Positions 32,680-44,673 of a stretch of DNA of 64,000 nucleotides are shown here, piece after piece. The position numbers and the translations under genes were made by a program. The stretch is taken from NCBI GenBank assembly GCA_025618425.1, contig CM046842.1, positions 31,494,885-31,558,884 of the forward strand, in the 5' to 3' direction. The notes under the pieces are model-generated. The model had not been told where the DNA came from, ran no database searches, and saw nothing but the letters and a program-made list of their open reading frames with translations. The stretch comes from Heliocidaris tuberculata (lineage: Eukaryota; Echinodermata; Echinoidea; Camarodonta; Echinometridae). The number at the start of each line of letters is the position of its first letter. The first letter of the stretch is position 1.

Positions 32680-33590
32680 TAAAATAAATTTTGTATAAAT
32701 TACCATAAATAATTTTCTATATAAAATTTCAAAATTCCAAGTAGAAGTTCAATGAACCTCATGAAAGTCTTCCTCAATAAATGAGGAAGAAGAAGCAAGT
32801 TTTGTGATTTTGTAATAAATTTCGCATAAATTAGCATAAATAATTTTCTAGACAAAATTTCAAAATTCCATGAAGAAGTTCAATGAACTTCATGAAAGTC
32901 TTTTAGATGGAAGAAAAAAAATCAAAATCAGTCAATAAATGAGGAAGAAGAAGCAATTTTTGTGATGTTTTAATAAATTTTGCATAAATTTGCATAAATA
33001 ATTAGCATAAATTATGTTCTAGACAAAATTTTAAAATTCCGAGTAGAAGTTTAATAAACCTCATGAAAGTCTTTCAAATGGAACAAAAAAAAAATCGAAA
33101 TCGGTCAATAAATGAGGAAGAAGAAGCCATTTTTGTGATCTTTTTAATAAATTTCGCATAAATTAGCATAAATAATTTTCTAGACAAAATTTCAAATTTC
33201 CGAGTAGAAGTTCAATGAACCTCATGAAAGTCTTTCAGATGGAAAAAAAAAATCGAAATCGGTCAATAAATGAGGAAGAAGAAGCAATTTTTGTGATTTT
33301 TGAATAAATATCGCATAAATTAGCATAATTAATTTTGTACACAAAATTTCAAAATTCTGTGTAGAAGTTCAATGAACCTCATGAAAGTCTTTCAGATGGA
33401 ACAAAAAAAATCGAAATCGGTCAATAAATGAGGAAGGAGAAGCAATTTTTGTGATTTTTGAGAAATGCGCATAAATTAGCATATTTAATGAGTTTCAAAA
33501 TTCTGTGTAGAAGTTTCGAATCCCCCACCTAGTGCTATCATATAAAGCAAATGGAATTAAAATCGGGTAAGAAATGGCGAAGAAGAAGTT
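32680..33590 (+). repeat. Minisatellite, about 158-168 bp period
   Basis: Five to six units, each with TTAGCATAAATAATT, GTAGAAGTTCAATGAAC, CATGAAAGTCTTTCA and TCAATAAATGAGGAAGAAG. Marker positions 32779, 32937, 33105, 33263 and 33421 give the period. It ends in a GGAC-type microsatellite at 33602-33665. Confidence 0.85.
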
Positions 33591-33601
33591 ATTGAAATTG
33601 T

Positions 33602-33668
33602 GGACGGACGACAGACGAATGACGGACGGACGGACGGACGGACGGACGGACGGACGACGGACGACGGA
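33602..33668 (+). repeat. GGAC microsatellite
   Basis: GGACGGAC units with a few GACGAC interruptions, directly before GCCTCGCCACGGCATAAGC. The open frame rich in RPSV on the opposite strand is an artefact of this array. Confidence 0.85.
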
Positions 33669-35859
33669 CGCCTCGCCACGGCATAAGCTAATCTGGCCCA
33701 TTCGGGCCGGATGAGCTAAAAACAGGATGGTGAAAGTTTGAAAGAAATTGGACAAGGACTAAGAAAGTTATGGATGTTTGAAAAATGAGATCACTACATC
33801 TATGCGAATCTCAAATTGGCAATTTGATGAGTCAATTGTGACATTTTTGTGGACAACTCTCCTATTTGTCGTACACAAAAATATCATTAATTTGTGGTTT
33901 TCTTCGAGGCGCTTTTATCCTCGGGGCAGTACTCAAAATATCTTGGAGATAGCATATATTGCTATATAGGTCCTCATGAACGAAAAGATCCTACTGAGTA
34001 ATGCATTTTGAAAAAAAGTGACATCTTAGTCATTTTGTGTGTTAGAGCAAATGGGGAAGTTGTCCACAGCTACATCACAGTGACATTACCTGTTCGGCCA
34101 ATTTGAAATTCCCGTATGCATAGTGACTACAACTTTCAAAAATTCATAACTTTCTTATTGCTTGTCCGATTTCGTTCAAACTTTCACCAATCTGCTTCTA
34201 TGATTGTTCCCCTTTCTTTCAAAGCAACTTGCTATTAAGGTTGGATTTCCCTTTAACAAAATAAATATTAACTGAAATAGGCTACATACAAGTCAAAGCT
34301 TAAAAGAAAAAAAAAATCATGTACATGTACACTGTACACGTAATACATGTACATGTACATGTACATTAAAGGTCATGTAAAGTTTTGGTCAGCCCTCAAA
34401 AACTGCTCGTCAGATTTCTTCAATTTTTGGTGATAAATAGCAAGATACTAGCAATACTAAGACACTGTGAAGATTTCGCCTCCTAAAGTTTAATATTAAA
34501 CAAATAAGAGGCAAAAACTAATTTATGTGCCGGGACAGGCACGTAAAATCCCAACAAAGGCAGCATGTGCTATACACTGTACACACACGTGTAAAACCAA
34601 TGAGTAGCTACACACAGTGCACACACGCTGTCTCTATGCGAAGCCCCAAGATTGCTGTGCGGGGAGCCGTCGGGGTGGAAGGGTCCTAGCATAATGGCAG
34701 TGATCAAGCGTTCCTGACAGATATTTACACTGAAATTCACCAGAAATCATAGATGGAATACCAAATGATCTCTTACAGACATCTTTTGATACAAGGAGAA
34801 CAACCTGTGACTATATTTAAAGGGGAAGTTCACCCTGAAGATTACTTGAGTTTAAAAAATGCAGAAAAAATAAAGAAAAATATTGGCCAAGGTTTGATGA
34901 AAATCGGTCAAATAATAAAAGAGTTATGAGTATTTAAAGTTTTGGATTCGTGACGTCACATGCGAGCAGCTGCCCATTGGTCATGTAATAAATATTCCAT
35001 ATATTCGCATTTTTTTTTACGTTCCACGATAAATTAATATTGTTTCTTTTCAGAATCTAGTATTGAATAACATTTCTGACAATATACACTACCGCTTAAA
35101 GGTTTTGGCACATCGGTTCGGTAACGGTAATGTATGCAAAGTCCTCGGTGAAGCTTCCCGCGGTTCCTCCCCGAGGTTTTGTTGTTCGTCGAGAAACCGC
35201 GGGAAGCTATCGGTTCGCTATAGGTTCGCGAACGGTAAGGCATCGGTAAGGCAACGGTTAGCAAGAGAGCGCACACGCACGAATTTCTTTCGGTGAACGG
35301 TGAACGGTTTGGCTAAGAGCGCGCACACGATGAACACTGTATTGTGACGTAACAATGACTGACTTTGTAAAGCTGTAGCGCATGCAGGAACCACGTTTGC
35401 TCTTCCATGATTGCGTCGACGGAACAAATTATTCTGCATTCGAAACAAATCTGGTGATGGTGCCGATTGATGAAATTGATGATGAAATGATGAGATGGTG
35501 GTGTTTGTCATAATGATGGTGAAGAAAAATGACACTTGTGAACTTCATGGTGACAACTCTTTTTTTTCTCTCGTCCAATTATAAATACGGATCATTCAAA
35601 GGCTTTATTCTTAACCCGCAAATGTATCGCATTTCTCGATTGGTTTAGACTGTTGTAAACCTAAAACATATCAAGAAAATAAGAACATACCTTCATGTAA
35701 ACTGTGTATTAATTTATTTTAAAGAAAATGTTCTTAAACCCCTTTGCCTGAATTGCGTTTGAAAATGTGTAGCGTACTAGCTTTTAGACAATAGTCGATA
35801 TTAGAATGATATTTTTAAAATTCATCTTTCAATAACTATTAATGTATCATGATGATATG

Positions 35860-37575
35860 AAAATGAACTATCATATCATCATCATCATCATATGATATCA
35901 TCATCACATCATCATACCATATCATATCATATATCATCATATCGTCATTAAACTCATAATCATTATATCATCAATTCATCATGATCATAATTATATTATC
36001 ATCATCACATCATCATAGCACCATTATATAATCATGATCATCATGATCATCATCATAATCATCATCATTATCTTGATAATCATATCTTCAAAACAATTAT
36101 CATCTTCATCAAACGCATCATTAACAAAAAAAAAATATATATATATATCAAGCCAACATTTTCTTCCCTGCCCGACCGTAACTTCATCCTTTCACACACG
36201 TGCGGTTCCCTTTTGAAATTCGATCTGTGTCATGATGAGATGAAAATAAACTATTATAATCATCATCAAATATGATCATATCATCATCACATCATCATCA
36301 TACCATCATCATATCATATAATATCATCATATCGTCATTAACTCATAATCATATCAATTCCTCATGATCATAATTATATTATCATCACATCATATCATCA
36401 TTATCATCCTCATCATAATCTTAATCACCATCAGTATTATCATCATTATCTTGATAATCATATCGTCAAAAAAATCATCAATATCATCTTCATCAAACTC
36501 ATCATTCATTAAAAATATCAAGTTTTCTTCCCTGCCCGACCGTAACTTCATCCTTTCACACGCATGCGGTTCCCTTTTGAAATTCGATCTGTATCATGAG
36601 ATGAAAATAAAGTATTATAATCATCATCACATCATCATATCGTCATTAACTCATATACATGTAATCATATCAGTTTATCATGATCATCATATTTATATTA
36701 TCATCATCACATCATCATAGCATAATTATATCATGATTATCATCATTATCATCAATATCATCTTCCTCAACTTATCATTCACAAAAAAAAAATATCAAGC
36801 CAATATTTGCTACCCTGCTCGACCGTAACTTAATCCTTTAACACACATGCGGTTCCCTTTTGAAATTCGATCTGTATCATGAGATGAAAATGAACTATCA
36901 TATCATCATCACATCATGATACCATCATATCATATATTTATAGATTTATACATCATCATCATATCGTCATTAACTCTTATAATCATATCAATTCATCATG
37001 ATCATCATAATTATATTATCATCATCACATCATAGCATTATTATATCATGATTATCATTATCATCATAATCATAATCATCAGCATTATCTTGATAATCAT
37101 ATCGTCAAAACAATTATCATCATCAATATCATCTTCATCAACTCACCATTCATAAAAAATATCAAGTTTTCTTCCCTGCCCCACCGTAACTTCATCCTTT
37201 AACACACATGCGATTCCCTTTTAAAATTCGATCAGTATCATGAGATGAAAATGAACTATCATATCATCATCATCAAATATGATATGATCATCACATCATC
37301 ATACCATCATCATATCATCATACCATCATCATATATAATATCATCATCATATCGTCATTAACTCATATAATCTTATCATTAATTCATCATGATCATTATT
37401 ATATTATCATCACATCAAGGAAGCATCATTATATCATGATTATGATCATTATCATCATCATAATCATCATTATCTTGATAATCATATCGTCAAAACAATT
37501 ATCATCATCATCACTATCATCTTCATCAAACTCGTCATTCATCAAAAAATATCAAGTTTTCTTCCCTGCCCGACC
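35860..37575 (+). repeat. ATC-rich higher-order tandem array
   Basis: A conserved segment (CTTCCCTGCCCGACCGTAAC, then GGTTCCCTTTTGAAATTCG and ATGAGATGAAAAT) recurs at about 36164, 36525, 36811, 37171 and 37561, separated by 170-300 bases of degenerate ATC/ATT sequence. Period is therefore mostly about 360, with one shortened unit of about 286. Long Ile-rich frames here are artefacts. Confidence 0.85.
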
Positions 37576-38289
37576 GTAACTTCATCCTTTAACACACATG
37601 TTGTCCCCTTTTGAAATTCGATCTCTTTGTACGAAGCGCCTTTCTGCCCCATGCCGCCGCGGTGTGAAAGGAACAACAACAAAAAAAGAAAAAAAAGGCG
37701 CATACCTTCATTGGCTGGTTGGCATATTTCTGCGCGTGTCTTGACATGTGATTAACGGACTGCTCGTCAAATGAGGTCACAAGCCAAATTTTATGAATGA
37801 AAATGTTGATCGCGCGCACTCTAGACATCCTTTGCCTCCCACTGCCTTGCTTTTCACTTTCGCATGAATAATGGAGGATATTATTTTGGATATATCGCTC
37901 ATGTACTGATTTCAGTAATTTCTTACTTCTTTGCTAAAGTTTCAGGAAATTGTGAGTGTCAGTTCAAGCTCGTTTATGTTAAAAACATCTGTTAGTGTAC
38001 GAGTTATGAGATGCCACATGCGAGTATGGAGCGACTGTTGAATATGCATGAGTTTGAAAACTACGCCCGTTTAATAATCGCTTGTTCTGCAATAATACAA
38101 AACTGCCCAATCTTGAATATACAAATTATAACGTGGATGTGAAAGGCGACACTTGAGAAATGGTCGGTCAACATATACGTGTATGTTATTTTGTGGTTAC
38201 GATCAGGGATATGCAGGCAGCAAGATAGTCGTGAGCATTATATTAAGCACCATGCACAACTATTTTCGTAAACATCGTGCAATTATCAT

Positions 38290-38525
38290 TGACGGATCCG
38301 GAGGGGGAAGGGGGGTGCGCAGCTGGCCCGTAACCCCCCCCCCCCCCTCCCCGACGAAAAGAGCTCATGGAAGCATGTGTGAAGCTTTCTTTGGGGCCAT
38401 CTTTAGTGCCCTTCCTTTTGGGGAAAGTGCCGAAAAAGACACCTAAAAATGCTACTCACCATTTTTGTTTGCTTGTCACAAAATTTTAGAGTTGGTGTCA
38501 CACCCCCCCCCCCCCCCCCCCCGGT
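38290..38525. repeat. Repeat fragment with C homopolymers
   Basis: GACGGATCCGGAGGGGG start, C runs of 14 (38334-38347) and 20 (38503-38522), end near TCCTGGATCAGCCCCTG. Of the same type as fragments at 24650, 44470 and 58500. Confidence 0.55.
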
Positions 38526-39639
38526 AAATCCTGGATCAGCCCCTGTGCAATTACTACAGTTTAAAAAAAACTTGTATGATCTTTAAATGCAATTAAAAAT
38601 GATGGAAACCAACATGAAAATAAAACATTAACAATAACAAAGATGGCAATGAAACAACTCGTTCCGTTTTCAAGCCGGTATACATAAGTGGCACCTGTCG
38701 GTGTCGGACCTGTATGCGTGGACAGAAAGAAGGACATATCTAAAGTTAAATTACACCAAATGTAATTAATAAACATTAAAATACAGTTGAATACTATCAG
38801 CATACATGTACTATTAAGTAACTACAAGCACTTCCAATGTAAATTCGCACAATGCATGCACTTCCACGGGTGAATTTGGTCTTCGAATGTATGTTTTATG
38901 AAATGAGTGAGTTACCAAGTGCTCCATGTTTGAGTATGAACATATGATTTTTTTTTAATGTAAATATAACTGGCTCAATAATGTGCATATCCTGACCAAA
39001 TGTGTACAAGGTAAAATAAAAATCGTACGTGTACATCGTGAAACTCACTGTCCCGCATGCATGTATCGTTTTGAGTCATTAAACAATGGCGCGCGATCCC
39101 GTACATCTTTGCAAAGTTAGCCATTATGACGTCACAATGCTTTTTTTTTTTTCATAGGGCGTGCGACTTTCGAGAGTTATGCGCGCTTGCAGACTCAGCA
39201 CACGCATCGGTTATTCACCGAAACTAATTCGGTAAGCCAGCGGTGAGCCATCGGTGAGCCAACGGGAAGCTAGCGGTGAGCTTTCGGTGAGGCACCGAAC
39301 ATCGGGGATCGGGGAGATACCGTTCACCGTTCACCGTTCGTTGTTCGGTGCGGTTAACGGAGCGACACCGATGCCAAAACCTGTAAGCGGTAGTGTATCA
39401 AATGCACAGACGAAAATATTCTAAATTTTCTGAGAAAACTGTGTTTTATGGAATATTTATCACATTACATAATGGAGGAGCTGCTCGCATGTGACGTCAC
39501 AAAATCAAAACTTCAAAAGTCCATAACTCCGTTATTCTTTAACGGATTTTGTCCAAACTTTCGCAAATATTTTTCTTTATTTTTTCTGCATTTTTTAAAC
39601 TCAAGTAATCTTCGGGATGAACTTTCCCTTTAACATGTT

Positions 39640-41256
39640 TCTTTTCAATTACCTTTTTGCTACCAATACTGTAAATGAGCTTTAAGTAAGTCTGTGTGTA
39701 GAGAAACTGTTTGATTTGAAAATTTTCTAGACTATGAATTAGCTTGTTCCACAGAAATGGTGTGATATATACATGTACATGTATGTCAAAAAAAATTTTA
39801 GTTACATGTACATGTATTAATTATCTGATCATGTACATGTACAGCTTCAAATTAGCACAATATCTGTTATACATGTACTGTCCTTGCATGCATGCATGTG
39901 TTTAATCATAAACAACACTATGACCACATCCACACACATGCACACAAAGAATTGAGGTCCGGTACATAACATGTACATACTGACATGCAGGCCTAATTAA
40001 CAATCTGGATTGTGAACTTGGGCTATTTGTCAAACTCCTGTTTACTGTCAAAAATATAATCTTGGTCCTTCGGAACTCTTTAGGGATTTTCTAAAGTGAG
40101 ATTCCCTTGTACACGTAGATACTTTTATCTTTATTTTTTTACCTTTAGAAGCATTTTTTTTTCCCTCCAATTTTCCAGGGCTCTTTTTGGCTTTCCAGAG
40201 CTAAATCAGTCACCTCTCCAGTGCTGTTGCACAAGACTATACATTCTGGTAAAATACACAGTTCTAGCATTATTCTCCATTTTGGAATAAATTGATGAGA
40301 AAACTACTGTTGTTTGAGACTAGACATACATGTAAGCTGGTAAAGCATTTTGTATACTGTGTGATCAGGTGATTAGGAAAACATCTTCTCATAATATTGA
40401 GGAAGGTGGATAGCTGTTAACAACAAAGAGATCTTTGTTATGAGGATCGCGATGGCAAAGCTATCAAATTTCATGTACATGTACAACCATCATTCTTCAT
40501 ATCAACCCCCCCCCCCTTAAAAAAATTAAATATAGAGGATAACAAAACTTTGTCGTGCAAAACATTTTAGAATAACATGATCAATTTTGTTTTTGAACAA
40601 TATCCTCTTCCTCTTTCACGTATGGACAAACATCACACACAAATTTCAAGGTAAACTTCTTGAATAATCCTTGAATTCATGCAAGTATACATGTACAAGC
40701 AGTACACAAAATGTTGATTTATATCTAATACAATACATGATTTCCTATATGTAGGCCTACATAGTAAGAATTGCTACACATAAGGAAGCAAATGAATACA
40801 TGTGTACATGTATAAGGAAGCAATGTGTAAGATTAAATTTATGTGCTCATGTACAATGTAGTCTACAGGACAGTACAAATAAATTCTTCATACATGTATA
40901 CACAATATACAGGCCTACACATGAAACTGTATACATGTATTTCATACTTAGGCCTTTTTGTAGACCTAATTGTTAGCAATATAAATTTTTGTATGTTTTA
41001 TGATTAAATCTAAACATTTGCACGATGGATGATGGAGCTGATATTACACAAATGTATGTGTACTTACATACAATGTACATGTACACTTAGCTCTGTGTTT
41101 GTATCTAGATTATAAAATTCATTTTTAAAGTTTCAATCATATCATTTCAAATAGAAGTGCATGAGTCTTTGTGCATGTACATTGTACATGTGGTAAATAA
41201 ATGTACATTTACATACAAGCCTACATTTACTATGTATATGTATATCGTCTGTTCAA
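39640..41256. other. AT-rich DNA dense in TACATGTA words
   Basis: No gene supported. Many self-complementary TACATGTA/ATGTACAT words, for example at 39768-39785, 39800-39845, 40680-40700, 40800-40815 and 41080-41100. A fragment at 40160-40235 (CCAGGGCTCTTTTTGG, TTTCCAGAGCTAAA) recurs at 48490-48535. Confidence 0.5.
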
Positions 41257-41257
41257 G

Positions 41258-41730
41258 AGCCAGAAGGGTATTAACCTTTCAAGACAATTGACCACATTTT
41301 GTGTTTTAGCTCAATAACTTTTGATTCAGAGCTCTAAAAAATATACCAGATGCACGAGTAGAAAGAGCAAAATTTTCTGCATACATCATGTCCATTTTTG
41401 TTGCATGACCATATTACGTTTGATGCCAGAATTTTAGAAACTAGAATAAGCTTTGAAATCCTTAAATTGGCAACACATTGACAGGTTAAAAATCATTGTT
41501 TTTTTATCGAAATTGGCAATTTTTAAAACTTTTCAACAAAGTTCCTAACCATGTATACTGTTTTCAAAGACATTACACCTTATTTTAACCATGTAGCAAT
41601 AAAAGAAAATATTAATGTTGCCAATTTGAAGAATAAAATGTGATCAATTTAGCCTTTAAATAATTCCTGTCCTGAAAGGGTTAACTCTGTGTTAAAATAT
41701 ACATGTATGAGTTAACGCCCTTCTGGCTCC
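41258..41730. mobile_element. MITE with GAGCCAGAAGGG ends hosting a TTAA element
   Basis: Inverted ends GAGCCAGAAGGG at 41258 and CCCTTCTGGCTC at about 41730, each followed inward by TTAA. The family-1 TTAA MITE sits inside it. Confidence 0.65.
41271..41684 (+). mobile_element. TTAA-type MITE, family 1 copy 6
   Basis: TTAA at 41271-41274 and 41681-41684, start TTAACCTTTCAAGACA and end CCTGAAAGGGTTAA. Nested within the GAGCCAGAAGGG element. Confidence 0.8.
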
Positions 41731-42074
41731 AAACAGACAATATTGCACGAATAATAAACAATGGTACATACATGTACATGTATACATACACAAGTCTGGA
41801 AATTAACTACATGTAGCAAGCACAAAAAAAAGAGAGAGGGTGGAAGGTCATCAGACTTTTTGGTCTTGATGTACAGCCCTGTGCCCCTCCCTCAGATCCA
41901 AAACTGTTTTACTGTAGATTGTGTTTTATTTGACAAGAGAAAGAAACTGAAATTCACGGTGATGAGGAAGCATGGCGACCTCTCCCAAGTTTTGTCTGGA
42001 ATCTGGACACCACACATGGTTAATACATGTACATGTACATGTATGTACCAGCATTTTCAACATGGCAGGGATCT

Positions 42075-42214
42075 GGGGAGCGTTTCATGAAAGGATTTGT
42101 CGGATATTTTTTCCGACAAGTGTAATAAGCTACTGAAATCCTTGCATCTGATTGGCTGAGAGCAAATTTGTCAGTAAAAATCACTGACAAAATGCTCAAG
42201 ATGAAACGCTCCCC
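42075..42214. mobile_element. GGGAGCGTTTCAT fold-back MITE
   Basis: Ends GGGGAGCGTTTCATG and inverse. The core AAGCTACTGAAATCCTTGCA and GATTGGCTGAGAGCAAATTT is the same as in the GGGCCC-ended copies at 10532 and 62271, although the termini differ. Confidence 0.78.
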
Positions 42215-42219
42215 TGATA

Positions 42220-42800
42220 TCTCCTACCAAATTAAGTTCTTACTTCTCACAAATAATCAATTTGTTCCATTCGAAATTTTATACACATGTATCCTGTCTT
42301 ATTTACTCAGGATGGCCTCTTCAAAGGGTAACACACTACAGTATTTCACAAGAGTGATTTGCACAAAAATTACCTAAAAAAACAACAAAAAAACAACAAA
42401 AAAACAACTGATAAGGGATACATAATAAATACAACAACCGCCCTCTACATGTACCTCTATAAAATGAGTAGCTTATTTTAGTATCTTTTATTTCAGTTTA
42501 TTTTTAGTTTGTACATGTTTTATTTTGTTTACAAATGTTCACTTTCGGTCATTAAGGTTTGCAAAATCAATAAAAAAAGAAGAAAAATAAATAAACAAAC
42601 ACCAAATGCATCTGTCATGCAAATAATTCATTGCACAATGATTTTGTGCTTCACAAATGGCTAGCTAGAGCCACACACAACAAACCAAAGGAACACTTAT
42701 AGACATAGTATGGTCAGGAAATTTGAATAGGAAATGGACAAGACGATATATCCTTCCTGGGCAAATTGACTCTTTCACTATAAGTTACCACATGTACGAT
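42220..42800. other. AT-rich spacer
   Basis: No gene or delimited repeat recognised. A-rich CAACAAAAAAAC run near 42380. Confidence 0.3.
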
Positions 42801-42804
42801 TGTA

Positions 42805-43390
42805 TTAAAGGGAAATCCAACCTTAATAGCAAGTTGCTTTGAAAGTAAGAGGAAAAATCAGAGAAGCAGATTGGTGAAAGTTTGAACGAAATCGGACAAG
42901 CAATAAGAAAGTTATGAATTTTTGAAAGTTGTAATCACTATGCATATGGGAATTTCAAATTGGCCGAATAGGTAATGTCACTGTGATGTAGCTGTGGACA
43001 ACGTCCCTATTCGCTCTAACACACAAAGTGACTAAAATGTCACTTTTTTTCAAAATGCATTACTCAGTAGGATCTTTTTCCTCATGAGGACCTATAACAA
43101 TATGCTATCTCCAATATAATTTGAGTACTGCCCCGAGGGTAAAAGCGCCTCGAAGAAAACCGCAAATTAATATTTTTGTGTACGACAAATAGGAGAGTTG
43201 TCCACAAAAATGTCACAATTGACTCACCAAATTGCCAATTTGAGATTCGCATAGATGTAGTGATCTCATTTTTCAAACATCCATAACTTTCTTAATCTTT
43301 GTCCAATTTCTTTCAAACTTTCACCATCTTGTTTTTATTTTTCTGCTTTCACACACATCATCTTATTACCAAGGTTGGATTGCCCTTTAA
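42805..43390. mobile_element. Family 4 palindromic TTAA element, intact copy
   Basis: TTAAAGGGAAATCCAACCTT start, inverted AAGGTTGGATTGCCCTTTAA end. Long arms with GAAAGTTTGAACGAAATCGG, ACTTTCTTATTGCT-type words and TTTTGTGTACGAC. Its right TTAA (43387-43390) is the left TTAA of the following element. Confidence 0.82.
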
Positions 43391-44639
43391 AGCGAAAGTT
43401 CATCCTGGTATTATTAAGTTGACTTGAATAAAAGAAGAAAAATGAGAGAAACAGATTAATTAGTGAAAGTTTGAGCAAAATCTGACAAGAAATAAGAAAG
43501 TAATTAATTTTTACTATATATGTAATCAATCAAACACAAATTGGCAGCTCTGTGACGTAATGTATCTTGCGAACTCCTCTCCCATTTGCTCAGTACAGAA
43601 AATCTCATAAATTTTAATTTTCTTAGTTTTTTAGGAAGGAATACATGTACTGTAGATTTTATTTCATACAGGTTTTGCGTAAAAACATATTGAGCAATTA
43701 CATCTCAGCAGTGGTTTAGCCAGCGAGGCGTCTGGGTGTCTTTTGGACACCCATTTCTTCTGGAAGACGCCCAGCAAAATTTGCAAGACGCCTAGATCAA
43801 AATCATTTGATGGACGCCCTTTTAATAGTTAAAGATAAATTTGCATAAGACGCCTTTTAAAAATCATTTGATGGACACCCTTTCAGTTTTTGTAAAGATG
43901 TTTTGTATTCACGATAATTTATATCCTCGGCTTCTCAGCAGAAGTCGAAGTCGTAAACGCCTCCCGCAAACAAGTACCGTACGTGCGTACGGGTCTAGGC
44001 TGTAGCTACTTAGTCTTTGCGCGACACCTTTTGTGAAAATTTTCTTTCCGAAACGCATTATCACTGTTACAATGAGAGGTCTAAAAATTATCATCATCCG
44101 TGTAATGAGACTATCGCTAGATCTACGACCGGATACACTACACAGAGAAATTGTTCCTTACCACAATAAGTCCATAGTCACCTCAAAAAATCAATCTGTA
44201 AAGCCAAAGCCTGCCTCAAAAATGCGGAATTAGTGCCATTTTTTAAAATCACGCGGCGCTTACAAGTAAGTCGGGTTGTGAGGAACAGAGAGTCACCGAA
44301 AACGCGCTAAAACTCAAGAAATCGGTGGATTTATGACGGGGTTTTTTACTTATCGCGCGCGAGATCGATGCTCATCGAGTGAAATGGTATCCGCGAGAAA
44401 ACAAATTGGAAAAGAAAAATCGCCCGGAACTGTGCGCATTCAGTGTATATATGTACGTACATATACGCAGTGGCGGATTTAGGGGGGGGCAATCCCGGCC
44501 CGTGCCCCCTCCCCCCTTTTGAGGGAAAACAATGCATTGTGCCCCCCTATTTTCGATTGTGCCCCCCCCCCCCCCTTTGACCAGGATTTTTTTTTTTTTT
44601 TTTTTTTTTGCTTGTCAGAGAATTATGGAGGGGAACTGG

Positions 44640-44673
<34 letters not shown>

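Larger units (their letters stand above)
31980..34256. mobile_element. Family 4 TTAA palindrome interrupted by a 1.7-kb repeat
   Basis: Left end AAAGGGCAATCCAACCTTGG at about 31980 stops near 32030, and the rest resumes at 33717 (ACAGGATGGTGAAAG) to finish at AAGGTTGGATTTCCCTTTAA (34256). The intervening 32036-33716 begins and ends with a CTCATCCGGC/GCCGGATGAGC pair, consistent with an insertion. Relatives are at 42805-43390, 63289-63821 and from 63966. Confidence 0.65.
35087..39395. mobile_element. 4.3-kb non-autonomous Tc1-type element
   Basis: Inverted ends CACTACCGCTTA-AGGTTTTGG with TA at 35085-35086 and 39396-39397. Ends of this type are common in Tc1-like elements. Each subterminal region carries repeated CGGTGAACGG words in opposite orientation (35290 and 39325). 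The interior has the ATC-rich array at 35860-37570 and G/C runs, without a transposase. Confidence 0.75.
34817..39633. mobile_element. Family 5 TTAA palindrome split by a 4.3-kb Tc1-type element
   Basis: Arms at 34817-35080 and 39400-39633 are inverted homologues (TTAAAGGG-AAGTTCA, GAAGATTACTTGAGTTTAA, TGACGTCACATGCGAGCAGC). The inserted sequence between 35087 and 39395 starts and ends with its own terminal repeats near the centre of the palindrome. Confidence 0.75.

Noticed and set aside
37706..37747. Possible first coding exon of MOB3 on the minus strand: a 14-codon frame MSRHAQKYANQPMK ending in Lys before GTATGC, phase 0
   Set aside because: Length and phase fit the expected missing N terminus, but only 4 of 14 residues match vertebrate MOB3 and it lies inside the 4.3-kb Tc1-type insertion. 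cDNA spanning 37706 to 19770 would rescue it; it is not called without that.
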